A stretch of 64,000 bases of DNA from Chloroflexota bacterium (GCA_027310565.1 DAIDAP010000001.1:175032-239031); one strand, 5' to 3'; counted from the first letter of the stretch, positions 25,286-35,122 are shown. Translations and numbers: made by a program. Notes: generated from the letters alone by a model not told the origin.

Positions 25286-25888
25286 ATGACCGGGTCGGCA
25301 CGCCGGCTCGCTCAGTACCGGCGCAAGCGCGACTTCACGCGCACCCCGGAGCCGCGCGCCCGCCGCGGCGCGAGCCGGGGCCCGCTGCGCTTCGTCGTGC
25401 AGAAGCACCGCGCGACCGCGCTCCACTACGACTTCCGCCTCGAGGCGCGCGGCACGCTGCGCTCGTGGGCCGTCCCGAAGGGTCCGTCGCTCGATCCGAG
25501 ACGGCGCCGGCTCGCGATGGAGGTCGAGGACCATCCCATCGAGTACGCCGGCTTCGAGGGCGTGATCCCCGCGGGCGAGTACGGCGGCGGGACGGTGATG
25601 ATCTGGGACGAGGGTACCTACACGCCGCTGGACGACGTCGACCCGGCGCGCGCGCTCGACGCCGGCGAGCTTCGCTTCGTCCTCGCGGGCCGGAAGCTCA
25701 GGGGCGGCTGGACGCTCGTGCGCACCGGCGGCCGCACATGGCTGCTCATGAAGCGGCGCGATCGCCACGCGAGCGACGTGGACATCACGGTCGCGAAGCC
25801 GCGCTCGGTCCGCAGCCGCCGGCTCCTCGCCGGCATCGCGCGCGACGAGGGCGGCGACGCGGCGAAGGCGGCGACCGGCGACCCGTGA
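25286..25888 (+). CDS. LigD-type 3'-phosphoesterase, separate protein
   Basis: Protein of 200 residues matching the phosphoesterase module of bacterial DNA ligase D, which trims 3' ends during non-homologous end joining. Visible: FVVQKHRATALHYDFRLE (metal-site His and Asp), SWAVPKGPS, VEDHPIEYAGFEG and GEYGGGTVMIWD. TACATT (25273-25278) stands seven bases before the ATG. The stop overlaps the ligase start as GTGA, so the module is translated with, but not fused to, the ligase. Confidence 0.9.
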   Translation: MTGSARRLAQYRRKRDFTRTPEPRARRGASRGPLRFVVQKHRATALHYDFRLEARGTLRSWAVPKGPSLDPRRRRLAMEVEDHPIEYAGFEGVIPAGEYGGGTVMIWDEGTYTPLDDVDPARALDAGELRFVLAGRKLRGGWTLVRTGGRTWLLMKRRDRHASDVDITVAKPRSVRSRRLLAGIARDEGGDAAKAATGDP

Positions 25889-26802
25889 TCCGTCCGATGC
25901 TCGCGACGCTCTCGAAGGAGCCGGTCGAGGGGGACGAGTGGATCTTCGAGGAGAAGTACGACGGCATCCGGGCGATCGCCGAGCGCCGCCGCGGCCGGGT
26001 GCGGCTCTCATCTCGCACCGGCCGGGACCTCACCGCGTCGTTCCCCGACGTCGCCGCGGCGGTCCGCGCGCTCCCCGGCGCGGACCTGGCGCTCGACGGC
26101 GAGCTCGTCGTCTTCGACCGCGCCGGCGTCTCGCGCTTCCAGCTGCTCCAGCGGCGCGGGATCGACGCGCGGCCGCGGCCGGTCTACGCGGTGTTCGACG
26201 TCCTGCGCGCGCGCGGGCGCGACCTCACGCGGAGACCGCTCGACGAGCGGCGCCGCGCGCTGCTGCGGATCGTGCCGCGGCGCCGCGGCCCGCTCATGCC
26301 TTCGCGCCGACTGCGCGGCGGCGGCGCGCGCGCGCTCGCCACGGCGCGCGGGCGCGGGTGGGAGGGGATCGTCGCGAAGCTGCGCGGCTCGCGCTACCAG
26401 CCGGACGTCCGCTCGCCGGCGTGGCGGAAGGTGAAGGTGCGCGGCGAGTCGGAGTTCGTCGTCGGCGGCTACACGGAGCCGCGAGGATCGCGCACGGTGC
26501 TCGGAGCGCTCCTCGTCGGGCTGTACGACGGGCCGCGCCTGCGCTTCGTCGGCAAGGTCGGGACCGGCTACACGCACGAGGTGCTGCGAGACCTCGGCGC
26601 GAAGCTGCGGCGCCTGCGGGCCGCACGCTCCCCGTTCGACGCGGCGCCGCGCCTCGCCGGCGCCGCCTGGGTGCGACCGGCCCTCGTCGCGCAGCTCGCC
26701 TACGGGGAGTGGACCGCCGGCGGCAGGCTGCGCCAGCCGTCCTTCCTCGGTCTGCGGACCGACAAGCGGCCGCGCGAGTGCACGTGGCGGTCGCGGGAGT
26801 GA
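25885..26802 (+). CDS. ligD: ATP-dependent DNA ligase (LigD ligase module), separate protein
   Basis: Protein of 305 residues with the adenylation motif EEKYDGIRA (nucleophilic Lys), LALDGELVVFD (motif III), WEGIVAK (motif IV) and WRKVKV (motif V), followed by the OB-fold domain. It seals double-strand breaks in non-homologous end joining. GTG start overlaps the phosphoesterase stop; its own stop overlaps the polymerase start. No Ku gene is in the window. Confidence 0.92.
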   Translation: MIRPMLATLSKEPVEGDEWIFEEKYDGIRAIAERRRGRVRLSSRTGRDLTASFPDVAAAVRALPGADLALDGELVVFDRAGVSRFQLLQRRGIDARPRPVYAVFDVLRARGRDLTRRPLDERRRALLRIVPRRRGPLMPSRRLRGGGARALATARGRGWEGIVAKLRGSRYQPDVRSPAWRKVKVRGESEFVVGGYTEPRGSRTVLGALLVGLYDGPRLRFVGKVGTGYTHEVLRDLGAKLRRLRAARSPFDAAPRLAGAAWVRPALVAQLAYGEWTAGGRLRQPSFLGLRTDKRPRECTWRSRE

Positions 26803-27671
26803 GCACGCGGCGCGTCGCCGGCGTGACGATCGGCAACGCCGACAAGGTGTGGTGGCCCGACGATGGCATCACCAAGGGCGACGCGGCCGACTTCTACGCC
26901 GCGGTCGCCGATCGCATGCTGCCGTGGCTGCGCGACCGGCCCCTGGTGGCCGAGCGCTGCCCCGACGGCATGCGCGGCTCCTGCTTCTACCAGAAGGACT
27001 TCGCGCCGGACCGGCGTCCGCGCGGTGTCCCGCGCGTCGCGGTGCGCGCGCGGAGCACCGGGAGGAACGTCCACTACCTCGTCGGAGGCACGCGCGGCGC
27101 GCTGCTCGGGCTGCTCGACCTCGGATCGATCGCGGTGCACGTGATGAACGCGCGCGCCCGCGCGCTGCACGAGCCCGACTGGCTCGCGTTCGACCTCGAC
27201 CCGGCGAGCGGCGAGCTCGCCGACGCGGCGCGCGCGGGCCTCGCGCTGCGGCGCGTGCTCGACGAGCTCCGCCTCGTCTCGTTCCCGAAGACCTCGGGCG
27301 CTCGCGGGCTGCACGTGTTCGTCCCGCTGCGCGCCGGCCACCGCGGCGAGCGGGTCGTCGCGTTCGCGAGAGCGGTGGGCGCGGAGCTCGCACGTCGCGA
27401 GCCGCGCCTGGTCACCGTGGCGCACGCCCGGTCTGCGCGCCGCGGTCGCGTCTACGCCGACCCATTCCGCAACGCCTACGCGCAGACCATCGTCGCGCCG
27501 TACTCATTGCGGCGCCGGCCCGGCGCGACCGTGTCCACGCCGCTCGCCTGGGACGAGGTCACCGCGCGGCTCGACCCGGCGCGCTTCCGTCTGCGCACGT
27601 TCGAGAGGCGACTCGCCCGCGAGGACCCGTGGCGCGGGTTCGGCCGGCACCGGCAGCGCCTGCCGGGGTAG
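26799..27671 (+). CDS. LigD-type polymerase/primase, separate protein
   Basis: Protein of 290 residues of the archaeo-eukaryotic primase superfamily module of LigD. Visible: TIGNADKVWWPDDGITKGD, ERCPDGMRG, FYQKDF, the catalytic DWLAFDLDP (two Asp), FPKTSGARGLHVFVPL and the DPFRNAYAQTIVAPYS tail. It adds nucleotides at broken ends. GTG 26799 overlaps the ligase stop (GTGA). Order in the operon is phosphoesterase, ligase, polymerase. Confidence 0.92.
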   Translation: MSTRRVAGVTIGNADKVWWPDDGITKGDAADFYAAVADRMLPWLRDRPLVAERCPDGMRGSCFYQKDFAPDRRPRGVPRVAVRARSTGRNVHYLVGGTRGALLGLLDLGSIAVHVMNARARALHEPDWLAFDLDPASGELADAARAGLALRRVLDELRLVSFPKTSGARGLHVFVPLRAGHRGERVVAFARAVGAELARREPRLVTVAHARSARRGRVYADPFRNAYAQTIVAPYSLRRRPGATVSTPLAWDEVTARLDPARFRLRTFERRLAREDPWRGFGRHRQRLPG

Positions 27672-27705
27672 AGCCGCTGGCACCCGTCTTGCGACCCGGC
27701 GGGTC

Positions 27706-28197
27706 GTGACGAGGGACCGGCGGCGACACCCGCATCGCCTCGCCTGGCAGAAGCTGCCCGCGAGGGGCCTGGCCCATCGGTTCTCGCGCCTGTCATCCGT
27801 CGTCGCGACGCTGATGGGCACCCCGTGGGCCTTCCTGGCCGCGGCCGGGGTCATCATCGCGTGGGCGGTCAGCGGTCCGCTCTTCGGCTTCTCGTCCGAC
27901 TGGCAGCTCTGGGTGAACACCGGGACCACGATCGTGACCTTCCTCATGGTCTTCCTCATCCAGAACACGCAGAACCGAGACGCGCGCGCGCTCCATCTCA
28001 AGCTCGACGAGCTGCTGCGCGCCACGCCCCGCGCCCACAAGGAGCTCATGGAGGCGGAGGAGGAAGACCTCGACGAGATCGAGCGCGAGAAGGAGATCGT
28101 CAACCGCGCCGACCCCGCGCCGCCCGAGCGAAAACGGCCGCACGGCGGGAACGGCACGCACGCCGGCGACGGAGCGCCGCGCGCGTCCCAGCGCTGA
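27706..28197 (+). CDS. Low-affinity iron permease-like small membrane protein
   Basis: Protein of 163 residues with two spans (FLAAAGVIIAWAVSGP and TTIVTFLMVFLIQNTQNRD). The phrase FLIQNTQNRDARALHLKLDEL is characteristic of the Pfam Iron_permease group related to yeast Fet4. A long acidic helix (MEAEEEDLDEIEREKE) follows. Bacterial members are common but untested; iron transport is inferred from family name only. Confidence 0.75.
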   Translation: MTRDRRRHPHRLAWQKLPARGLAHRFSRLSSVVATLMGTPWAFLAAAGVIIAWAVSGPLFGFSSDWQLWVNTGTTIVTFLMVFLIQNTQNRDARALHLKLDELLRATPRAHKELMEAEEEDLDEIEREKEIVNRADPAPPERKRPHGGNGTHAGDGAPRASQR

Positions 28198-28258
28198 CGC
28201 GCGGCCCGATCCATGCAGGAGGCCGGACCGGCAAGAGCCGCACGGGAGGGGAGCGAAC

Positions 28259-28384
28259 ATGTCCGATCTCGAGGGGCCCGAGCAGTGCGACCCGGTCCAG
28301 GAGGCGGTGGCCCACGCGCTGCGCGTCGTCGGACCGCCCGAGGGCGGCTACGAGACGGTGGAGTCTCCCTCAGCCGCGGAGTGA
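28259..28384 (+). CDS. Small acidic 41-residue protein (tentative)
   Basis: A strong GGAGGGGA (28244-28251) precedes this ATG by seven bases, and the product is MSDLEGPEQCDPVQEAVAHA followed by about 21 more residues ending in SPSAAE. The last 37 bp overlap the 3' end of the convergent receiver gene. The ribosome-binding site is the main reason to believe it. No family recognised. Confidence 0.4.
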   Translation: MSDLEGPEQCDPVQEAVAHALRVVGPPEGGYETVESPSAAE

Positions 28385-28761
28385 CGCGCCCGTGAGAGCT
28401 CGGCGCGGACCGCGGCCAGCAGCCCCTCGTTCTCGAACGGCTTCGCGATGACCCCGTCGGCGCCGAGGTTGCGCGCGATCTCGGCCGCGTGCGGGTTCAC
28501 CGTCAGCAGAAGAATCCGCGCTCCCTCCTTCGCGATCCGCCGGTACTGCGCCGCGAACGACCACCCGTCCATGATCGGCATCGTGAGGTCGAGGAGGATG
28601 AGGTCCGGCGAGACGTGACGCACCAGCTCCAGGGCCGCGGCGCCGTGCCGCACGGTCGCGACGCTGAAGCCCGCGTCGCGGAGCACCTGCCGGACGGCGT
28701 CGGCGAGATCGTCGTCGTCGTCGACGACCAGGATCCGCGGCGGCTCCGAGCCCTGCTTCAT
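28348..28761 (-). CDS. Single-domain response regulator
   Basis: Protein of 137 residues: receiver domain with ILVVDDDDDLA, phospho-acceptor in LILLDLTMPIMDGW and AKPFENE Lys. The start is placed at ATG 28761 because the receiver begins ten residues later; the frame extends further upstream without conserved sequence. No adjacent kinase. Related in style to the receiver at 20736-21188. Confidence 0.82.
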   Translation of the reverse strand: MKQGSEPPRILVVDDDDDLADAVRQVLRDAGFSVATVRHGAAALELVRHVSPDLILLDLTMPIMDGWSFAAQYRRIAKEGARILLLTVNPHAAEIARNLGADGVIAKPFENEGLLAAVRAELSRARHSAAEGDSTVS

Positions 28762-28927
28762 TCGGCGCTCGCCGGTGCGCCGTGCACGACGGATGCCGAC
28801 GGCTGTCTGGTCGTTCCTCGTGCCCGCGGGAGTGCGCCGCGTCGCGCCGAGCGGTCGCCAGGAGGACATCGAGGCGGGCAAGCTCCGGGAGGGCGTCGCG
28901 CGAAGGGCGAGACGACGACCGGAGGCT

Positions 28928-29137
28928 TCAGGCCGGAAGCGGCACCTCGCGCGCGTGGCGCTCAAGGATCTGCTCGAGCGGTACGCCGCCTGTCGCGATC
29001 CACTCGTGCCGGTCGTCCGTGTCGCGACAGTCGCAGTACGCGGTCGTGCCGTGCCGGATGACGAGCCTGCCCTCGCCGCCGCGTGCCGCCGCCAGGTGCT
29101 CGGGCCTGCGGCACACGAAGTACACCATCGCTCCCAT
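28928..29137 (-). CDS. Small Cys/His protein, function unknown
   Basis: Protein of 69 residues (or 66 from the second ATG at 29128). GGGGAGGATCGCG lies before ATG 29137 and makes a good ribosome-binding site. MVYFVCRRPEH and YCDCRDTDDRHEW give three Cys and two His that could bind a metal. TACAGT at 29183-29178 (minus) may be its -10. Confidence 0.6.
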   Translation of the reverse strand: MGAMVYFVCRRPEHLAAARGGEGRLVIRHGTTAYCDCRDTDDRHEWIATGGVPLEQILERHAREVPLPA

Positions 29138-29265
29138 CGCGATCCTCCCCGTCCCGCGATCGATGCGCAGCGCCTTCACTGTACGCGCCGACTCAAGCCA
29201 CGGCGCGGCGGTGCAACCGGACGTGCCGGCGCCGGGTACCCCGCTCGTACACTGGTGACTCCGCC

Positions 29266-30120
29266 ATGACGTCCTCCCGCTCGGACCGCCCGTACGGCCT
29301 CTTTCCACGGGGCCGCGAGCGTGCGCGCGAGCCGGAACAGGCGCCCTCCCCACCGCGGACGCGGCGGCGCGACGCCATCCGCCGCCGCCTCGCGCTCCCG
29401 GTGCTGCTCGCCGCGATGATCGCGGCGACCTGGGGCCTCGTCGCGGCGGTGCAGACCGGCGCGCTCCGCGCCATCGACGAGGCCGCCTCGCAGCCGACGC
29501 CGGCGCCGACGCCGCCGCTCGCGCAGGCGGTGTACGAGCAGGTCGCCCCGTCGGTCGTCCAGGTCATCGCGAGCGGCGCGTCCGCGGAGTCGGCCGTCGG
29601 CGCGGGGGTGATCGTCGACGACGCCGCCGACATCCTGACGAGCCTCCACGTCGTGGACGGCGCCACGAGCGTCCGCGTGCGCTTCGCCGACGGCACCGAG
29701 TCGGCGGCGGCGGTCGCGTCGACCCTTCCGGAGAAGGACATCGCCGTCCTCCGACCCGACACGCCGCCCGCGCGGATCGTCCCGGCCACGCTCGGCGATC
29801 CGGGACGGCTCGCCGTCGGCGCGCCGGCGTTCGCCATCGGGCACCCCTTCGGGCTGACCGGGTCGCTGTCGGCGGGCGTGATCTCGGGCCTCGACCGCTC
29901 GGTGACCGTGCCCGGCCGCGACCCGCTCACCGGCCTCATCCAGTTCGACGCCGCGGTGAACCCGGGGAGCTCGGGCGGTCCGCTGGTGGACGGCAATGGC
30001 GAGGTCGTCGGCATCGTCACGGGCCTGGTGAACCCGGCCGGCGTGAAGGTCTTCAGCGGCGTGGGCTTCGCGGTCACCATCGACGTGGCGGCCGGCGCGC
30101 TCGGCGAGCCGGTCGATTAG
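29266..30120 (+). CDS. HtrA-like trypsin-type serine protease without PDZ domain
   Basis: Protein of 284 residues: basic N-terminus, one span (LALPVLLAAMIAATWGLV), a Pro-rich linker, then an S1C protease domain with His in LTSLHVVDG, Asp in EKDIAVLRP and nucleophilic Ser in NPGSSGGPL. The C-terminus ends soon after the protease core, so the PDZ domain usual in HtrA/DegP is absent. Envelope-anchored quality-control protease by family. Followed 13 bp later by the moxR operon. Confidence 0.87.
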   Translation: MTSSRSDRPYGLFPRGRERAREPEQAPSPPRTRRRDAIRRRLALPVLLAAMIAATWGLVAAVQTGALRAIDEAASQPTPAPTPPLAQAVYEQVAPSVVQVIASGASAESAVGAGVIVDDAADILTSLHVVDGATSVRVRFADGTESAAAVASTLPEKDIAVLRPDTPPARIVPATLGDPGRLAVGAPAFAIGHPFGLTGSLSAGVISGLDRSVTVPGRDPLTGLIQFDAAVNPGSSGGPLVDGNGEVVGIVTGLVNPAGVKVFSGVGFAVTIDVAAGALGEPVD

Positions 30121-30133
30121 CGAGGAGAACGAC

Positions 30134-31160
<1,027 letters not shown>

Positions 31161-31177
<17 letters not shown>

Positions 31178-32071
31178 GGCGCGCCTGCGCCGCCTCGAGT
31201 GGACCGTCGTGCGCCGCCTCGACGGCCAGCTCCAGGGCGACTACCGCACGCTGTTCCGCGGGTACGGCCTCGACCTCGCCGACATCCGCGAGTACGCCCC
31301 CGGCGACGACGTGCGCACATCGACTGGAACGTCACCGCGCGCCTGGACGCGCCGTACGTGCGCGAGTACCACGAGGACCGCGAGATCACCGCGCAGTTCC
31401 TGCTCGACGTGTCCCCCTCCGTCGACTTCGGCACGGCGAACGCCCTGAAGCGCGACCTGCTCATCGACTTCGTCGCGGTGCTCGCACGGCTGCTGACGCG
31501 CCAGGGCAACCGTGTCGGTGCGATGCTCTACGGGCGCGGCGTCGAGCGGGTGATCCCCGCGCGGGGCGGCCGCATGCAGGTGCTCCGCCTCATCGACGAC
31601 CTGGAGCGCCGGCCGCGGCTGGAGCGGGCGCCGGAGACGTCGCTGCGCGAGCTGCTCGCGACGGCGATCACGACGGTCCGCCGGCGCTCGCTCCTCTTCG
31701 TCGTCTCGGACTTCTTCAGCACCCCCGGCTGGGAGCCGGCGCTCACGCTCCTCGGGCGCCGCCACGAGGTGCTCGCGATCCGGCTCACCGACCCGCGCGA
31801 GCGCGAGCTGCCGGACATCGGCATGGTCGTGATGAACGACGCCGAGACGGGTGAGCACCTCTGGGTCGACACGAGCGACGCGCGCTTCCGCACGCGCTTC
31901 GCCGAGGTCGTGCGGCGGCGTGACGCGGCGCTCGCGGCCGCGTTCGCCCGCGCGCGCGTCGAGGCCCTCGAGCTCTCGACCGAGGACGACCTGGTGCGCA
32001 CGATCGTCCGGTACGCGGCGGGCCGGAAGGTGCGCAACGCGCGGCGCGCCGCCGCGGGGGCCGTCCGATGA
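31161..32071 (+). pseudogene. DUF58 protein gene with a one-base frameshift
   Basis: The frame that starts at 31161 (overlapping moxR by 17 bp) reads the DUF58 N-terminus up to GYGLDLADIREYAPGDDVR. Family sequence then continues in the next frame as IDWNVTARLDAPYVREY through to the stop at 32071. The switch lies at 31316-31321, where one base seems missing before ATCGACTGG. Both halves are otherwise intact (about 303 residues together) and coupled to neighbours by overlaps, so a recent mutation or sequencing error is more likely than an old pseudogene. DUF58 proteins partner MoxR ATPases. Confidence 0.8.
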
Positions 32072-33093
32072 CCTTCCTGTGGCCGGGCAACCTGTTCCTC
32101 GTCCTGCTCGTCCCGCTGCTCGTCGCGGCCTACGTCTGGGCGCAGCGGCGGCGGCACCGCTACGCGCTGCGCTACGCGAGCCTGTCGCTCGTGCGCGAGG
32201 CGCTCGGCCGCGGGCCCGGATGGAGGCGCCACGTCCCGCCTGCGCTGCTGCTGGCAGCGCTGTTCTTCATGCTCGTCGCCACGGCGCGCCCGCAGACGGT
32301 CGTCACGGTGCCGGTGCAGGAGGGGACGGTGATCCTGGCGATCGACGTCTCAGGTTCGATGCAGGCCGAGGACCTGCGGCCGAGCCGCATGGAGGCGGCC
32401 AAGGCCGCGGCGAAGGCGTTCGTCGAGAAGCAGGGCCCCGGCGTGCGGATCGGGATCGTCGCCTTCACCGGCGACGCGCAGATCGTCCAGACTCCCACGT
32501 TCGACAAGGACCTCGTCGCTGCCGGCATCGACCGGCTGCGCCCGCAGCGCGCGACGGCGATCGGACGGGGGATCCTCGCGTCGCTGGACGCGATCTTCGA
32601 GGGCAGCGAGGAGGTTCCGCCGAGCGTCGCCGCGCTGGCGCGCCTCGCCGGTGAGCCGGTGCCGGGCGCGACGCCCCAGCCGCTGCCGCAGGGGGTGCGC
32701 GACACGAGCGCGTCGATCGTGCTGCTCTCGGACGGGCAGAACAACCAGTTCCCGGCGCCGCAGCAGATCCTCGACGAGGCGGTGAACCGGGGCATCCGCA
32801 TCTACACCGTCGGCGTCGGGAGCGCCGAGGGCACGGTCCTGAGGATCCAGGGCCGCACCGTGCGCACACGGCTCGACGAGGCGACGCTGAAGCAGATCGC
32901 CGAGATCACCGACGGCCAGTACTTCAACGCGTCGAACGCCGAGGACCTGCGCGCGGTCTACGAGAACCTCACGACGCAGCTCGTCTTCCGCAACGAGAAG
33001 ACCGAGGTGACCGCGCTCTTCACGGCGCTCGCCGCGATCCTGTCGGTCGTCGCGGCCGCGCTCTCGCTGCTCTGGTTCCAGCGCATCCCGTAG
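32068..33093 (+). CDS. VWA-domain membrane protein (BatA/aerotolerance type)
   Basis: Protein of 341 residues: two N-terminal spans, a von Willebrand A domain with the metal-site motif DVSGSM, VAFTGDAQIVQTPT and LLSDGQNN, and a C-terminal span. The ATG overlaps the DUF58 stop (ATGA). It completes the moxR-DUF58-VWA cluster. The VWA domain contains an insert of about 40 residues around PPSVAALARLAGEPVPG. Confidence 0.9.
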   Translation: MTFLWPGNLFLVLLVPLLVAAYVWAQRRRHRYALRYASLSLVREALGRGPGWRRHVPPALLLAALFFMLVATARPQTVVTVPVQEGTVILAIDVSGSMQAEDLRPSRMEAAKAAAKAFVEKQGPGVRIGIVAFTGDAQIVQTPTFDKDLVAAGIDRLRPQRATAIGRGILASLDAIFEGSEEVPPSVAALARLAGEPVPGATPQPLPQGVRDTSASIVLLSDGQNNQFPAPQQILDEAVNRGIRIYTVGVGSAEGTVLRIQGRTVRTRLDEATLKQIAEITDGQYFNASNAEDLRAVYENLTTQLVFRNEKTEVTALFTALAAILSVVAAALSLLWFQRIP

Positions 33094-33133
33094 CGCGGAT
33101 GCCGCCGCCGCGCTCCCGCGCTACTCTGCGCTC

Positions 33134-34477
33134 GTGACGATCGCGTCCGCCGCTTCGCTCCGCCAGCGCGTCCACGACCTCATGCCCGGCGTCCGCGCGG
33201 ATCTGGAGCGTCTCGTGCGCGTCCCGTCCGTGAGCGCGGCCGGCCACGACAAGGCGCCGCTCGTGCGGTCGGCGGAGACCGTCGCCGAGCTGCTGCGCGG
33301 CGCGGGCGCGGAGACGAAGATCCTCACCTCGGACGGTCATCCCGCGGTCGTCGGCTACGTGACGGCACCGCCCGGCGCGCCGACCGTGCTGCTCTACGCG
33401 CACCACGACGTCCAGCCACCCGGGCCGGCGGACGAATGGAGCGCGGCGCCGTTCGAGCCGACCCTTCGTGGCGGCCGCCTCTACGGACGCGGCGTCGAGG
33501 ACGACAAGGCGGGGGTCGTCGCGCACCTCGCCGCGCTGCGCGCCTTCGACGGGAAGCCGCCGGTGGGCGTCGCGGTGTTCATCGAGGGCGAGGAGGAGGC
33601 CGGCTCGGAGAACCTGCGCGCGTACCTCGAGCGCGAGAAGGCCCGCCTCGACTGCGACGCCGTCGTCGTCGCCGACGGCGGGAACTGGCGCACCGGCGAG
33701 CCGGCGCTCACGACGACGCTCCGCGGCGTCGTGTCGTGCATCGTCGAGCTGCGCGTCCTCGACAAGGCGGTGCACTCCGGCCAGTTCGGCGGCACGTTCC
33801 CGGACGCGCTCACCGCCCTCGTGCGGCTGCTCGCATCGCTGCACGACGATGACGGCGACGTCGCGATCCCCGGGCTGGTCCGGGGCACGGCGCCGGCGCT
33901 CGACCTCACCGAGGACGAGCTGCGGAGGCAGGCCGGCGTGCGCAAGGGCGTGCGGCAGATCGGCCGCGACGGCCTCACCGACCGTCTCTGGATGAGACCG
34001 TCCGTCTCCGTCCTCGCGATCGACGCGCCGCCGGTGCGCGAGGCGATCAACCAGCTCGTGCCGGTGGCGCGCGCGAAGGTATCGATGCGCATCCCGCCGG
34101 GTCAGGACGGCCGGAAGGCGCTCGACGCGCTCGTCTCACACCTCCAGGCGAACGTCCCGTGGGGCGCCGAGGCCTCCATCACCAGGCAGCCGGCGGGCGA
34201 GCCGTTCGTGACCAAGACCGGCGGCCGCGCGTACCGCGCGATGCGCGACGCGCTGACGGAGTCGTGGGGGCACGAGGCGGTGGAGATCGGCGCCGGCGGG
34301 ACGATCCCGTTCCTCTTCGACCTGGCCGAGCTCTTCCCGAGGGCCGAGATCATGGTCACGGGCGTGGGTGACCCGGAGGGCGGCGCGCACGGACCCGACG
34401 AGAGCGTGGACCTGCGCGAGCTCGAGCGCGCCTGCCTCGCCGAGGCCCTCTTCCTCGCGAAGCTCGCGCCGGCCTAG
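33134..34477 (+). CDS. M20-family metallopeptidase (dipeptidase)
   Basis: Protein of 447 residues with the two-zinc site of M20 peptidases: LLYAHHDVQPPG (His, Asp), GRGVEDDKAG (bridging Asp), IEGEEEAGSE (catalytic Glu), and GAHGPDESV near the end (His). TACTCT (33122-33127) stands six bases before the GTG, so the mRNA is probably leaderless. Cleaves dipeptides or related amides. The TAG stop is formed by a half-copy of the CTAG element. Confidence 0.92.
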   Translation: MTIASAASLRQRVHDLMPGVRADLERLVRVPSVSAAGHDKAPLVRSAETVAELLRGAGAETKILTSDGHPAVVGYVTAPPGAPTVLLYAHHDVQPPGPADEWSAAPFEPTLRGGRLYGRGVEDDKAGVVAHLAALRAFDGKPPVGVAVFIEGEEEAGSENLRAYLEREKARLDCDAVVVADGGNWRTGEPALTTTLRGVVSCIVELRVLDKAVHSGQFGGTFPDALTALVRLLASLHDDDGDVAIPGLVRGTAPALDLTEDELRRQAGVRKGVRQIGRDGLTDRLWMRPSVSVLAIDAPPVREAINQLVPVARAKVSMRIPPGQDGRKALDALVSHLQANVPWGAEASITRQPAGEPFVTKTGGRAYRAMRDALTESWGHEAVEIGAGGTIPFLFDLAELFPRAEIMVTGVGDPEGGAHGPDESVDLRELERACLAEALFLAKLAPA

Positions 34478-34490
34478 TGTCGTGACCCGC
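34474..34490. repeat. Half-copy of the CTAG palindromic element
   Basis: CTAGTGTCGTGACCCGC matches the left end of the 185-bp element and the arms of the short palindromes. The TAG at 34475-34477 is the stop codon of the M20 peptidase. No matching right end follows before the next gene. Confidence 0.6.
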
Positions 34491-34496
34491 CGGCGT

Positions 34497-34721
34497 TCAA
34501 CGCGCGCGGCGGCGATGGCGGAACCACCACTCCAGGAAGGCGGGATCCTCACCGAAGAGCGCCACCGGCGCGTCGGCGTCGCAGACGATGTACGGCGGCG
34601 AGGCCTGGTCGTTCAGCTCGCGCAGCCGTCCGCAGCCCAGGCACTCCGACACGTCGACATCCTCCTGCCGCGACTTGCAGTAGACGTGGCCCCCCGAAAC
34701 GAAGGCGCGGGTGGCGGTCAC
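34497..34721 (-). CDS. Small zinc-ribbon protein (CxxCGRL family), likely DosR-type regulon member
   Basis: Protein of 74 residues with YCKSR, CLGCGRL and YIVCDADA: four Cys in a ribbon-like order. Closely similar in layout to the protein at 57462-57656 (CLACGRL, YVVCDAK), so these are paralogues. GTG 34721 overlaps the stop of the upstream gene (GTGA). Both are transcribed from a promoter with tandem GGGNC boxes. Function unknown; such proteins may sense redox or bind zinc under stress. Confidence 0.75.
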   Translation of the reverse strand: MTATRAFVSGGHVYCKSRQEDVDVSECLGCGRLRELNDQASPPYIVCDADAPVALFGEDPAFLEWWFRHRRRAR

Positions 34722-35050
34722 GTGGGCACCGCCTCCGCGGCCACCGGGTGCACGACGCCGTCCGTCAGCACGTGGGTCGTCCGCGGCCCGCCGCGGTCGG
34801 ACGACACGAAATGGATCGGCGCGCGCGGCGGCGACGCGAGCAGGGCGACGAGGAAGTCGGGTGTGACGACCTCGCTGTCGTAGAGGATCGTGTCGGCCTC
34901 GTCGTGGAGCGGGCATCGCCCACCGATCACGAGCGGGCACGACGCCGTCGGCCCGGCGCAGTGCTGGACGATCGCGGCCCCGTCGCGCAGCCGCTCCTCC
35001 CACAGGCGCCGGCGGGTCGGGAGCGCGGTGACGACGAGCGTGCGGCGCAC
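34718..35050 (-). CDS. Small protein of unknown function, likely DosR-type regulon member
   Basis: Protein of 110 residues with CAGPTASCPLVIGGRCPLHDE, a cluster of three Cys and one His, followed by DTILYDSE and TTHVLTDGVVHP. GTG start; CACAGT (35063-35058, minus) lies seven bases upstream and the tandem regulatory boxes are centred 43.5 and 65.5 bp upstream of the GTG. First gene of a two-gene unit. No family recognised. Confidence 0.65.
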   Translation of the reverse strand: MRRTLVVTALPTRRRLWEERLRDGAAIVQHCAGPTASCPLVIGGRCPLHDEADTILYDSEVVTPDFLVALLASPPRAPIHFVSSDRGGPRTTHVLTDGVVHPVAAEAVPT

Positions 35051-35086
35051 GCTCCCGACTGTGCGCGCGCCGTCCGGGCGGGCGAA

Positions 35087-35122
35087 GGGTCCAACGGCAC
35101 GGGGCCCGGGGTCGAATGGACG
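35087..35122 (-). promoter_or_regulatory. Tandem DosR-like boxes upstream of the small-zinc-protein operon
   Basis: GGGTCCAACGGCAC (35087-35100, 11 of the 12 required GGGNC/GNCCC-type positions aside from spacers hold except one) and GGGTCGAATGGACG (35109-35122, two mismatches) are centred exactly 22 bp apart. Relative to the GTG at 35050 their centres are at -43.5 and -65.5. Confidence 0.55.

Noticed and set aside
28348..28965. Longer start for the receiver protein at 28965
   Set aside because: The extra 68 residues are Arg/Pro-rich with no conservation pattern; the receiver domain begins just after ATG 28761.
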